A stretch of DNA of 64,000 bases, from assembly GCA_965213935.1 (NCBI GenBank), contig CBDCAO010000011.1:62001-126000 (forward strand). The letters are read 5' to 3'. The translations under genes were made by a program, and so were the position numbers. Positions within the stretch are counted from its first letter, which is position 1. Each line of letters begins with the position of its first letter. This document shows positions 15,593 through 24,459 of this stretch, one piece after another. This stretch comes from Bin52 sp965213935 (GTDB taxonomy: Bacteria > Pseudomonadota > Alphaproteobacteria > Thalassobaculales > Thalassobaculaceae). Under the pieces are notes generated by a model. That model had not been told where the DNA came from. It was given only the letters and a program-made list of their open reading frames with translations, and ran no database searches.

Positions 15593-17683
15593 TCACTTGC
15601 CGATGGCGATGTCGAGCCAGAGTGCGCCGCTCGGGACCGCGCTGTCGCCCGCACGCAGCACCACCGTGGTGGTGGCAGATTCCATGATCGCGGGACCCGT
15701 GATCACCTGGCCGGGACAGAGGGTCTCGAGGTCGAGGACGGGGACGTCCTGCCAGCCGCCGAGATAGGCTCGCCGCGTGGTCCGGGGCTCGACCGGCTCC
15801 CGGTCGCGGACCTCCGGTTCCTGCGGCAGCACCGGGAGCCGGCCGATTGCCGCCAGCCGGGCGTTGACCAGCACCGATTCCTGGTCGGGCAGGCTGTAGG
15901 TGAACAACTCCTCGTGACGCCGGTGGAAGCGCTGCGTGATGTCCTCCATCAGCCCCGCGCCCGCGAAGTCCACACCGTCGAGCGGGACATCGATCTCGAA
16001 AATCTGCTCGCCGTAGCGCATGTCCGCCGACCGGCGGACCGCGACCTCGCCCTCGAACGCCCGTGCGAGTCGGGAGCGCCCCTCCTGCTCCATGCCGACG
16101 TACAGGTCGCGGATGGCGTCGGCCTCCAGCATGCGGGTGTCGCCCACGTGGGTGCGGCTGATCTCGAAGCGCAGGTCGGTGGCCAGCATTCCCCAGGCCG
16201 AGAGCACGGCGGCAGCCCGCGGGACCACCACACGGGGGACGTCGATCTGGCGGGCGATATCGGTGATGTGAATGCCGGCGGCGCCGCCGAAGGACAGCAG
16301 GGCGAAGCGGCGCGGGTCCACGCCGCGTCGCACCGAGACCAGTCTGATACCTTCCGCCATCTGGGTATTGATCACCCGGTGCACGCCTTCCGCGGCCTCG
16401 GCGCGGGACACCGCGAGCCGGTGCGCAAGCCGGTCGAGCACGGTTTCGGCGGCCGCCCGGTCGAGCCGGGCGCGCCCGCCCAGGAAGTTGGCCGGATCGA
16501 GGAACCCGAGCACCACGCTGGCATCGGTCACGGTGACTTCGGTTCCGCCGTGGCCGTAGCAGGCCGGCCCGGGCACGGCACCGGCGCTTTCCGGGCCGAC
16601 GCACAGGATGCCGCCGCTGTCGACCCTGGCGATCGACCCGCCGCCCGAGGCGATGCTCACGATATCGAGCGACTGCAGCGCGATCCGGAACCCGGCGATG
16701 CCGCGGGTTCCGGACAGTGCGGGTTCGCCGTCGACGATCATGGAGATGTCGGTACTGGTTCCGCCCATGTCGAAGGGGATGAGATTGCCGGCGCCGATCA
16801 GCGCCGCGCCGTGACGGCTCCCCGCCACCCCGCCCGCAGGTCCTGACAGGACCGAAGCGGCCGCAAGTCGGATCGTCTCCTCGATCGGGGCGACCCCGCC
16901 GTGGGAGAGGATGACCAGGACCGGTCCGTGGTAGCCGGACCGCGTCAGCCGGGTTCCGAGCCGTTCGAGGTAGCTTTCGACAATCGGGCGCACGTAGGCG
17001 TTGACCACCGTGGTGGAGACCCGTTCGTACTCCTTGATCTCCGGGAACACGTCGCTGGACAGCGAGACTGGCACACCCGGCATGGCGGCCTCGATCGCCT
17101 CGCGGGTCTGCTGTTCGTGAACGGCATTGCGGTAGGAATGCAGGTAGCACACCGCGACCGATGTCACGCCTCCGTCCTTCAGCGTCTCCAGCGCTGCGGC
17201 CAGTGACGCGGGATCAAGGGGGGCGCGCACGGTGCCGTCAGGACGCAGCCGCTCGGTCACACCGATCCGCAGGTGCCGGGGGACCAGCGGGTCCGGTGCG
17301 GCAAGGCGCAGATTGTAGCGCTCGTCCTTCAGTCCCTCGCGCATCTCGAGCACGTCGCGGTGTCCGGCCGTGGTCAGCAGCCCGACACGCGCTCCGGTGC
17401 GTTCGAGCAGCGCGTTGGTGGCCACGGTTGTGCCGTGCACGATCCGCCGGGTCCGGGCAAGCAGTGCAGCCGTGGTGGTGTCGAGTTCCGCGGCAAGCCG
17501 GTCAATGGCGTCGATGACGCCGATCGAGGGATCCTCGGGTGTACTCGGTGCCTTGGTGAAGGTCAGCGTTCCGTCATCGGCTACCGAGACAACGTCGGTG
17601 AAGGTGCCGCCGACATCGATACCGATGCGATATCGGTCCCTCGATTCGTCAATATCTGTTTTTGTTTCAGTATCTTGGGGCAT
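15593..17683 (-). CDS. hyuA: Hydantoinase/oxoprolinase family protein, subunit A
   Basis: This 696-residue protein starts at ATG 17683. It has the ASKHA nucleotide-binding motifs GIDVGGTFTDVV (21-32) and FDMGGTSTDIS (about 302-312), and further typical segments such as RIVHGTTVATNALLERTGA. It corresponds to the HyuA half of ATP-dependent N-methylhydantoinase, acetophenone carboxylase or 5-oxoprolinase complexes. The partner B subunit is usually adjacent, but here the only B-type gene lies at 24435-26105 in a box operon. The substrate is unknown; a ring-opening ATP-dependent amidase or a carboxylase are both possible. More than 900 bp without a gene separate it from the next gene upstream. Confidence 0.88.
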   Translation of the reverse strand: MPQDTETKTDIDESRDRYRIGIDVGGTFTDVVSVADDGTLTFTKAPSTPEDPSIGVIDAIDRLAAELDTTTAALLARTRRIVHGTTVATNALLERTGARVGLLTTAGHRDVLEMREGLKDERYNLRLAAPDPLVPRHLRIGVTERLRPDGTVRAPLDPASLAAALETLKDGGVTSVAVCYLHSYRNAVHEQQTREAIEAAMPGVPVSLSSDVFPEIKEYERVSTTVVNAYVRPIVESYLERLGTRLTRSGYHGPVLVILSHGGVAPIEETIRLAAASVLSGPAGGVAGSRHGAALIGAGNLIPFDMGGTSTDISMIVDGEPALSGTRGIAGFRIALQSLDIVSIASGGGSIARVDSGGILCVGPESAGAVPGPACYGHGGTEVTVTDASVVLGFLDPANFLGGRARLDRAAAETVLDRLAHRLAVSRAEAAEGVHRVINTQMAEGIRLVSVRRGVDPRRFALLSFGGAAGIHITDIARQIDVPRVVVPRAAAVLSAWGMLATDLRFEISRTHVGDTRMLEADAIRDLYVGMEQEGRSRLARAFEGEVAVRRSADMRYGEQIFEIDVPLDGVDFAGAGLMEDITQRFHRRHEELFTYSLPDQESVLVNARLAAIGRLPVLPQEPEVRDREPVEPRTTRRAYLGGWQDVPVLDLETLCPGQVITGPAIMESATTTVVLRAGDSAVPSGALWLDIAIGK

Positions 17684-18622
17684 GTTCCCAACCTATTGTG
17701 CAGATTGCAGGTGCGGCCTTCCGCAAGCGTTATCGTCAGAGAATGCGCTGCAGCAGAAAGCCGTCCGTGTCATCGAATGTTCCACGCAGACACCCATCCA
17801 GCCCATGGCCCGGCGACGGTTCCGGCAAGCCGGAGAGGCTTGGATCTGCCTGCTGGCAGGCTGACGCTCACCCGATTCTTCAGGACACGATTCTACCGAT
17901 CGAGGGTTCGTTGCCAACGTTTTCCGTCAGGGAGGAGCCAGACGTTCTTTCGGCGCATGTCGCAAATCTCGTTCCGGTCAAGATGTCCGCTCTTGGGTGG
18001 CTGGAAGCGCGGCCGATGCATTGCGCCTTGGCGACAAACTGCTGCTCTCGGTCAGCGTAGGACCGCCACTCGATCGGTGCAGGCGTGCAGAGGGGTGAGG
18101 GCAACATCTTTGTTGCGCCGTGCATGGTGGCGGCTTCGAGCATGAATCGCCGGCCCGCAAGCAAGGCCGGTACTACGTCCTGGCGGATGTCCAGCGCGTG
18201 GCCGGAGCATCGTAGCACACCGGCGAAAAGGTCGGTTTGGCAGAAAATGGACACCGCAACGTCGGGACCTTCCCGGTGAGCCCTGCCAGCCGCGCGCTCT
18301 TCCACCAGCTGGGCGGCCGGGACCTGCGGCGGCTCTGGTCGCATCGCCACAAGCGCTGGTGCAACACGGGCTGGAAACGGGTGCCGAAACGCAGGCCGAG
18401 GGGTGAATGCGGACCTGGACGCCTGAACTCTGTGAACCCTTCCTTGATCCTTCGATGAGACACAGTTGTGAAAGCGGCTTACGGGAAGACCGTACGAGCC
18501 GTTTGTGCGGCGGACGGATGCCAGCCCTGTGGGGCGCCTCCTGCGAGCCGACACCGCCATCGATGTGATGACCCGAAAGATGCTTGCGCATCGCGGGGCC
18601 GGCGGGGCAGGCTGCCACGGTC
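17684..18622. other. 939-bp stretch without a recognisable gene
   Basis: Between the divergent hyuA and deacetylase genes I find no supported coding sequence. The longest minus-strand frame (17880-18560, 226 codons) lacks a convincing start site and resembles no family I know. The first 100 bp should hold the hyuA promoter, and the AT-richer bases around 17640-17700 fit that. Confidence 0.5.
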
Positions 18623-19519
18623 ATGATGGATCGATTTCCCTATGTTCCGCTGCCCGAGCGGCCGAAGCTGGTCTGGCCCGGAGGCAAGCGGCTCGCCGTC
18701 TGGGTTCTGCCCAACATCGAGCACTACGAGTATCGGCCGGAATTCGTGAGCCAGCGCAGTGCCTGGCCGCGCATGCCCGCCCCGGACGTGGTTGGCTATG
18801 GCGTGCGCGACTACGGCAACCGCGTCGGGGTCTGGCGGATGCTCGACTGTTTTGCCCGCCACGGCATCAAGGCAACGGTTTCGCTGAATTTCGGTGTGAT
18901 CGAGCACTACCCGCAGGTGTGGCAGGCGATCCGCGAACGCGGCGACGACATACTCTGCCACGGATTCTACAACACCCGCTATCTGTGGGGGCTCGAGGAG
19001 GAGGACGAACGCGCCGTCATCCGCGACTGCGTCGAAACCTATGCCCGCGCCACCGGCGGCGAAAGGCTGCCGGGCTGGTTCGGACCCGCAGTTTCAGGCA
19101 CCTTCAACACGGCCGATATCGTGAAGGAACTCGGCATCCGGTATTCGGCCGACTACTACCATGACGACCAGCCGACCCTGGTTCGCACGAAGCACGGAGC
19201 GCTTCCCTGCGTACCCTATTCCATGGACATCAATGACGCGCACGGCTACCGCTGGCACATTGAGGGTGCGGAGTTCGCGCGCATGATCCGCGACGCCTTC
19301 GACACGCTGTACGAGGAGGGCGCGGAGACCGGGCGGGTACTCGCGATCTGCCTCCACCCCTATCTCTATGGCCAGCCGCACCGGCTGAAATACCTCGACG
19401 AGGCGCTCGGCTATGTGATGAGTCATGAGGGCGTGTGGCAGGCGACCGGCTCCGAAATCGCGGACTGGGCGATGAGGGAATGGCTGCCCTCCTGGGCCAT
19501 GCCGGAGGCAGAGGCATGA
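18623..19519 (+). CDS. NodB/PuuE-fold polysaccharide deacetylase family protein (first of tandem pair)
   Basis: ATG 18623 (or 18626) gives 298 residues. Recognisable points are VWPGGKRLAVWVLPNIEHYE, GVRDYGNRVGVWRMLDCFAR, CHGFYNTRYLW, GWFGPAVSGTFNTADI and LHPYLYGQPHR. The framework is that of the PuuE-like branch of the NodB superfamily. The classical HxxxH metal pair is modified (HGFYN). PuuE itself hydrolyses allantoin, so members of this branch may open cyclic amides rather than deacetylate sugars (inference). The stop overlaps the start of the next homologous gene (ATGA), indicating translational coupling. Confidence 0.8.
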   Translation: MMDRFPYVPLPERPKLVWPGGKRLAVWVLPNIEHYEYRPEFVSQRSAWPRMPAPDVVGYGVRDYGNRVGVWRMLDCFARHGIKATVSLNFGVIEHYPQVWQAIRERGDDILCHGFYNTRYLWGLEEEDERAVIRDCVETYARATGGERLPGWFGPAVSGTFNTADIVKELGIRYSADYYHDDQPTLVRTKHGALPCVPYSMDINDAHGYRWHIEGAEFARMIRDAFDTLYEEGAETGRVLAICLHPYLYGQPHRLKYLDEALGYVMSHEGVWQATGSEIADWAMREWLPSWAMPEAEA

Positions 19520-20430
19520 GCGATCAGACACGCCGCTACCGGGATGGCCCCGGCTACGACCATCCCTGGTTCGACTGGCCGCCGCCGGAGGCCCCGACCG
19601 TCTGGCCCGGCGACGCCCGGCTGGCGGTGATGCCGCTCGTTCACGTCGAGCACTTCGAGCTCGAACCGGATCCGGATGCGTTTGCCGACCCGCGGTTCGC
19701 GGGTGCGCTCGGCAGTTACCGGCCGGACTACAACAATTTCACCCGCCGGCTCTACGGGCTGCGCGTCGGCGTGTGGCGGCTCTTTGACATCCTGAAGGCG
19801 CATGGCCTGCGGGCAACCGTCGCGCTTGGCGCGGCCGCTGCGGAAGAGTGCCCGCAGATCGTCGAGCGCGCGCTTCGAGACGGCCACGGCATCGCCGCGC
19901 ATGGAACGGTTGCCAACCGCATGATTTCCGAGCGAATGAGCGAGGCGGAGGAGCGCGCCTTCATCGCCGAGTCGGTCTCGCGGCTGGAAGCCTGCCTCGG
20001 GTGGCGTGCGCGCGGCTGGGTCGGGCAGGACCACGGCGAGAGCTCGCGCACACCGGGCCTGCTGGCGCAGGCGGGTCTCGATCATGTCATCGACTGGCCG
20101 AATGACGAACGCCCCGTGCTGATGCACACCGAGCCGCCCATCGTCTCGATCCCGGCCCACACGGAGTGGGACGACGGGGAGCTTTTCGCCGTGCGAAAGG
20201 TCGACGCCTGGCGCTACCCGGTCCTCATCGCCGATGCTGCCGAGTGCCTGCATGGCGAGGGCGGGCGCATGATGACCCTCGGCATGCATGCCTGGATCTT
20301 CGGCCAGCCGCACCGCAGCCGCCATCTCGATGCGGCGCTCGGCCGGCTGCTGGAACGCGACGGTATCTGGAACGCGACGTCCGACGAAATCGCCGACCAC
20401 GCACTCGGAAACCCGGCGGCTGGCGCCTGA
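19516..20430 (+). CDS. NodB/PuuE-fold polysaccharide deacetylase family protein (second of tandem pair)
   Basis: This 304-residue protein starts at ATG 19516 within the stop of the preceding paralogue. It shares the same framework: VWPGDARLAVMPLVHVEHFE, RRLYGLRVGVWRLFDILKAH, AHGTVANRMISERMSE, GWVGQDHGESSRTPGLLAQA and HAWIFGQPHR. The metal-site histidines differ again (HGTVAN). The two genes probably make subunits of one hetero-oligomer or successive enzymes. Both sit between hyuA and an LtnD-like dehydrogenase, a context of small-molecule catabolism rather than cell-wall work. Confidence 0.8.
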   Translation: MSDQTRRYRDGPGYDHPWFDWPPPEAPTVWPGDARLAVMPLVHVEHFELEPDPDAFADPRFAGALGSYRPDYNNFTRRLYGLRVGVWRLFDILKAHGLRATVALGAAAAEECPQIVERALRDGHGIAAHGTVANRMISERMSEAEERAFIAESVSRLEACLGWRARGWVGQDHGESSRTPGLLAQAGLDHVIDWPNDERPVLMHTEPPIVSIPAHTEWDDGELFAVRKVDAWRYPVLIADAAECLHGEGGRMMTLGMHAWIFGQPHRSRHLDAALGRLLERDGIWNATSDEIADHALGNPAAGA

Positions 20431-20719
20431 CAGCTGGTTCCTCCAGTGCTGGCGGGTTCTCCGAAACGCAGGGCGGGACAGTCCCGGCCAGGATGACCTG
20501 CTGCAAGGTCAGTCGCGAAGGTCGCCGGCGCACCCGTCGCCTTGCGGAGAGGTCCGGCGATGATGCCGCCATCCCTGCACGCCCGCGGGAACCGGTGGCT
20601 CGCTGCACATGGTGCAGCGGGCTGGTCAACCAGAGCCCTCTGCGGAAGCCGCTGGCTGTACCTGTGCGGCCCGCGGCCGTCCGCTATGGTGGTCCCGAAC
20701 CCCTTTCGTGGAGGACGTG

Positions 20720-21616
20720 ATGGGACTGAATGTTGCGGTGATCGGGCTCGGATCAATGGGGTACGGCATGGCGCAGGTGATCCTGCGGGCCGGTCACCGG
20801 GTCTGGGGTCGGGATATCAACCAGGAGGTGGAAGCGCGGTTTCGCGCCGCAGGTGGCGAGACGGGTCCGCTTGCCGAAGCCCGGCTTGACGCGGTGGCGG
20901 TCGTGGTTCTCGATGCCGGCCAGACCCGTGACGTGCTGTTTGGCCCGGGAGGGCTTGCCGGTCGATTGCGGCCCGGCGCGGTCGTGCTCGGCTGCGCGAC
21001 GGTGGCTCCCGAATTCGCGCGAGAGATGGAGCAGCGCTGCGAAAAGGCTGGCGTGCTCTATCTCGATGCCCCGATATCCGGCGGATCCGCGAAGGCTGCG
21101 TCCGGCGACCTGTCGGTCATGGCCTCGGGCAGTCCGGCAGCCCGTGCGGCCGCCGGTCCGGTGCTCGATGCGGTGGCCGAGACCGTGTTTGATCTCGGCG
21201 AGTCCGCAGGTGCCGGATCGGCGATGAAGGCAGTCAACCAGATGCTCGCGGGTGTCCACGTCGCTGCCATGGCCGAGGCGCTGACCTTCGGGATGACCCA
21301 GGGGGTCAGTCCGGCGAGGTTCTTCGAGATCATCCCGCGGTGTGCGGGCACCAGCTGGATGATCGAGAACCGCGGGCCGTCGATGGTGGCCGGGGACTAC
21401 ACCCCGCGCAGCCGGATCGACATCTGGCCAAAAGACCTCGGAATCGTACTCGACATAGCCCGTTCGGCCCGGTTCGCTGCACCGGTAACGGCAGCAGCGC
21501 TGCAACAGTTCCTCGTTGCCGCCGCGCAGGGCCTGGGCGGAGAGAACGACACCGCAGTAGCCAAGATTTACGCGCAGAACGCTGGCCTTGCCGTCCCGGG
21601 AGTGCAGGATGACTGA
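20720..21616 (+). CDS. 3-hydroxyisobutyrate-dehydrogenase-family enzyme, LtnD-like
   Basis: This 298-residue beta-hydroxyacid dehydrogenase starts at ATG 20720 after GTGGAGGACGTG. The Rossmann start is VAVIGLGSMGYGMAQ (5-19). The substrate signature DAPISGGSAKAASGDLSVMA resembles L-threonate dehydrogenases. The catalytic Lys is in GAGSAMKAVNQMLAGVH. Family members oxidise 3-hydroxy acids such as threonate, tartronate semialdehyde or hydroxyisobutyrate with NAD(P). No kinase or aldolase partner (ltnK/otnC type) lies nearby, so the substrate stays open. A 289-bp spacer without a recognisable gene precedes it. Confidence 0.85.
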   Translation: MGLNVAVIGLGSMGYGMAQVILRAGHRVWGRDINQEVEARFRAAGGETGPLAEARLDAVAVVVLDAGQTRDVLFGPGGLAGRLRPGAVVLGCATVAPEFAREMEQRCEKAGVLYLDAPISGGSAKAASGDLSVMASGSPAARAAAGPVLDAVAETVFDLGESAGAGSAMKAVNQMLAGVHVAAMAEALTFGMTQGVSPARFFEIIPRCAGTSWMIENRGPSMVAGDYTPRSRIDIWPKDLGIVLDIARSARFAAPVTAAALQQFLVAAAQGLGGENDTAVAKIYAQNAGLAVPGVQDD

Positions 21617-21711
21617 TCCGTACCGGCCCATGCGGTGCCCGATACGGGACGCGGACAATCCCGCCGCACCCTCGATTGGCTCGGGCTTTCCCGACGGTTG
21701 GCCGGGATCCC

Positions 21712-22113
21712 CGGACGCGTCGACGGCCTGTGCGCCCCTTATGTCTTCGACGGTCCGACCAACGGCCGCTGCTTTCGGGCCTGGGTCGAACAGCTTCTGG
21801 TTCCGTCACGCAGGCCGGCGACCTCGTCATCCTCGACAATCTCGGCAGTCATGAGGGCAGGGCCGTCCGCCACGCCCTCCGCAACACCGACGCCCATCTC
21901 TGGTTCCCGCCGGCCTGTTCGCCCGACTTCAACCCGGTCGAGCAAGCTTTCGCCAAGACCAAACACTGGATGCGCGACGCCCGGAAACGGTCGGTCGAAG
22001 ATACCTGGCGCCACCTCGGCCGGCTCATCGATACCATCGAACCCCAAGAGTGCCGAAACTGCATCCGGAACGCCGGATACGGTCCAACCCAAACGGAGAC
22101 GTTCCAGCAGTAG
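21712..22113 (+). pseudogene. IS630-family transposase, C-terminal remnant
   Basis: The remnant begins near 21712 (RVDGLCAPYVFDGPTNGRCF, then WVEQLLVPS). It shifts by one frame near 21810 into AGDLVILDNLGSHEGRAVRH, SPDFNPVEQAFAKTKHWMR and ECRNCIRNAGY, ending at 22113. These are the catalytic DN..SH and NPxEQ..K motifs of IS630 transposases. The N-terminal HTH half and the element's ends are missing, and a frameshift disrupts the rest. It abuts the dehydrogenase gene. Confidence 0.8.
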
Positions 22114-22426
22114 CGGCTGCGGGTCAGGACCCGACGCGGGCGGGCTGCGGTCCACACGCCGCGCCCGGCCTGGCGTTGAGCACATCGGATACCTGGCCGA
22201 TGTCACACATCGCCGGCGTCTGGTCATGCCAGGCGACAAACAGCTTGGGCAGCCGCCCGTGGCCTCTGCATCGCCGACATGGAGGGTGGTTCGGTCAAGC
22301 CCGTCCATGCTGACAGGGGTCTGTGAACCGCGCGGTTGCAGAAGCCGGTCATGGCAGCCCGACGCGGGCAGCGAAAACCGCACGTTCGGTCAAGCCAGGC
22401 ATTGGTCATTATGCGATGGTGCGCTC
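22114..22426. other. 313-bp spacer without a recognisable gene
   Basis: I see only short unsupported frames between the IS630 remnant and the AraC-type regulator. The bases just before 22427 must contain the regulator's promoter, but no clear -35/-10 pair stands out. Confidence 0.4.
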
Positions 22427-23329
22427 ATGCGTTCCGTCACTGCAGAGGCGTACTACCGTCGGCTGGTTCGGGCTCTCGAGTTTGTTGCGGGCCGGCTTGA
22501 CCGTCCTTGCACGGTCGAGGAGGTAGCGGCCAGGGCCGCATTCTCGCGCTTTCACTGCCAGCGCATGTTCCGGGCCATGACGGGTGAGTCGATCGCCGGC
22601 CTGGCGCGACGGTTGCGCCTGGAGCGAGCCGCTTGGCGTCTTCGCAACGAGTCCGTTAGCGTGACCGACGTTGCCCTGGACGCCGGTTACAGCTCGGCAG
22701 AGGCCTTCTCGAGGGCGTTCCGCCGCGGCTGCGGGATGAGCCCCGGTCAGTACCGCACAACCTGGCCGCCTCCGAAGTTTGGAAGTCCGGCGTGCACGGT
22801 CAGATATTACCCGGGCGAAGAACGCGTGGAAGTCGATTTGCCATCTGGAGAAATCAGCATGGATGTCCGCATCGAAACCATCGACGAAATCGAGGTGGCC
22901 CGCATCCGTCATGTCGGTCCCTACAACGAGGTGGGGCGGTGCTTCGAGCGGTTGTTCGAGTGGGCGGCCAGTGTCGGCGGCCGACCCGGCCGTGTCTTCA
23001 GCCTGTCCTACGACGACCCCGACACCGTTGCGCCGGAGAACCTGCGTTCGGATGCCTGCCTCGAGCTTCGGACCGACATTCCGCCGCCGCCCGGCATCGC
23101 CGTCGACACCCTCGCTGCCGGGCGCTACGCCGTCTATGCCCATCGCGGACCCTATGACGGCATCTCGGAAGCGTACAGGCGCCTGTTCTCCGTGTGGCTG
23201 CTGCAAAGCGGCGAGGAAGTCGACGACCGACCATGCATGGAGATCTACCGCAACACGCCGCTCGATACCCGGCCCGCCGATCTGCTGACTGATCTGTGCC
23301 TGCCGTTGCGGTGTGCGGCGAAGGCCTGA
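22427..23329 (+). CDS. AraC-family regulator with GyrI-like effector domain
   Basis: This 300-residue protein starts at ATG 22427. The N-terminal 110 residues hold two helix-turn-helix units (CTVEEVAARAAFSRFHCQRM and VSVTDVALDAGYSSAEAFSR) and end in the AraC signature FRRGCGMSPGQYR. Residues about 145-295 form a GyrI/SOUL-type ligand domain (MDVRIETIDEIEVARIRHVG, and DDPDTVAPENLRSDACLEL). This matches the Rob/SoxS-like HTH plus GyrI architecture used to sense small amphipathic or toxic molecules. No obvious target operon is adjacent apart from cbtBA. Confidence 0.9.
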   Translation: MRSVTAEAYYRRLVRALEFVAGRLDRPCTVEEVAARAAFSRFHCQRMFRAMTGESIAGLARRLRLERAAWRLRNESVSVTDVALDAGYSSAEAFSRAFRRGCGMSPGQYRTTWPPPKFGSPACTVRYYPGEERVEVDLPSGEISMDVRIETIDEIEVARIRHVGPYNEVGRCFERLFEWAASVGGRPGRVFSLSYDDPDTVAPENLRSDACLELRTDIPPPPGIAVDTLAAGRYAVYAHRGPYDGISEAYRRLFSVWLLQSGEEVDDRPCMEIYRNTPLDTRPADLLTDLCLPLRCAAKA

Positions 23330-23748
23330 TGGGGCTGAACGGAAACACTCGCCCCGGACCCGGCGAACGGCGGGCGTACCCACATGGCCATTCATCGCCC
23401 GGTGAACAAACGAAGGCTGCGTGATCGAGACGGCGGCGCAGCCGACCTCGACGCCGGGCGAGTGCGTACCCGTGACAGACGGTTTGCCGGTGGCTGCGTG
23501 ATCGACTGGCTGGGGCCGGTTGGCATCAGGGACGACCGACCCCCCCTGCGGCACCTCCATGCTGCGTGTACCGGGCTGTTCTGCGCCCGCGTGAGCGGGT
23601 CCGGAGTGCCCGGATCGTACGCACTGACCGGGCCGATCGTCTCCTGACCCGTTGATGTCGGCCAAGAGACAGGCATGCGTCGGCGTCCGCGGCACGTAGG
23701 CTGGCGCGGTCGCTGTGCAGGTGAGAGCACGCGCCTGTGAGATCAGAC
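23330..23748. promoter_or_regulatory. cbtB leader; possible degenerate cobalamin-riboswitch end
   Basis: No gene is recognisable in these 419 bp. Around 23659-23677 the sequence GCCAAGAGACAGGCATGCG resembles the 3' conserved piece of cobalamin riboswitches (GCCAGGAGACCxGCxTGCG), and it lies 70-90 bp upstream of cbtB, a gene class usually under B12 control. The other conserved boxes are not convincingly present, so this may be a decayed riboswitch or chance. Confidence 0.25.
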
Positions 23749-23925
23749 ATGACAGTTCAGGACCTCCAGTCGGGCGCCCGTGTTCCGGTTTCGCGTGCGG
23801 AGGCGGTCATGCCCGGTGTCCTGGTCGCAACCTTCCTGATCTTCGGGGTCGGGTTTGCGCACCCCGGGATCATTCACGACGCCGCCCACGACATTCGACA
23901 CAGCGCCGCCTTCCCCTGCCACTGA
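23749..23925 (+). CDS. cbtB: CbtB, small subunit of a cobalt transporter
   Basis: This 58-residue single-helix protein starts at ATG 23749; GTG 23737 would add four residues. One membrane segment (VMPGVLVATFLIFGVGFAHP) is followed by the conserved tail HDAAHDIRHSAAFPCH, whose histidines and final Cys-His are the CbtB metal-binding signature. CbtA/CbtB are predicted cobalt transporters regulated by B12. The gene lies ten bases upstream of a damaged cbtA. Confidence 0.85.
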   Translation: MTVQDLQSGARVPVSRAEAVMPGVLVATFLIFGVGFAHPGIIHDAAHDIRHSAAFPCH

Positions 23926-23935
23926 TACTGGCCCG

Positions 23936-24459
23936 ATGATCCGGTCCCTGTTCGTTGCCGGTCTCGCCGCCGGCGTGCCGGCCGGCCTTGTCATGTCGGT
24001 GATCTACCAGGTCACCACGGTTCCTCTCATTGTCGAGGCCGAGGTCTGCGAGTTACGGGCCGCGACGGCCACGGGGGCCACCAGGTGGTTCCCGCAGCGC
24101 ACCGGGCAGTGGCGCCCGGGCTCACCCTGGTCCACGGGGGGCGTTGGCAGGGGCTGCCCCCGGGATCATGGACCGCCCGCCTGGTGCTGACCACCGTGTC
24201 CACGGTGCCGCTGGCCATCGGTTACGCCCTGTTGGTGGTTGCCGGGATGGTGATACGCGGCGAGCGACCGGACATGCCCCGGGGTGTCGCCTGGGGAGCG
24301 GGCGGGTTCGTCTCCTTCGCCCTTGCCCCGGCGCTCGGCGTGCCGCCCGAGATCGCCGGCATGGGGGGTGGTGACATCGTTGGCCATCAGGCCTGGCGGA
24401 TCGCGACTGCCTGTGCCACGGCGGCCGGCCTGTTCTACGGTCGACTGGCTCCGCGCTGA
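23936..24459 (+). pseudogene. cbtA: CbtA cobalt transporter subunit, frameshifted and shortened
   Basis: The gene opens at ATG 23936 with SLFVAGLAAGVPAGLVMSVI and VPLIVEAEVCE, typical of CbtA. The frame then leaves the CbtA match near 24060 and stops at 24190. The rest continues in a second frame: WTARLVLTTVSTVPLAIGYA, GVAWGAGGFVSFALAPALG, PEIAGM and HQAWRIATACATAAGL, ending at 24459. Reconstructed length is about 174 residues against roughly 230-250 for the family, so the C-terminal helices are also absent. Its end overlaps the convergent hyuB by 25 bp. Either the gene is dead or the assembly has an error near 24060. Confidence 0.7.

Noticed and set aside
17880..18560. 226-codon minus-strand frame as a gene
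   Set aside because: No plausible ribosome-binding site, no recognisable family, and composition typical of chance frames in GC-rich DNA.
23384..23647. 87-codon plus-strand frame between the AraC-type gene and cbtB
   Set aside because: Overlaps the probable leader region and has no motif or start signal.
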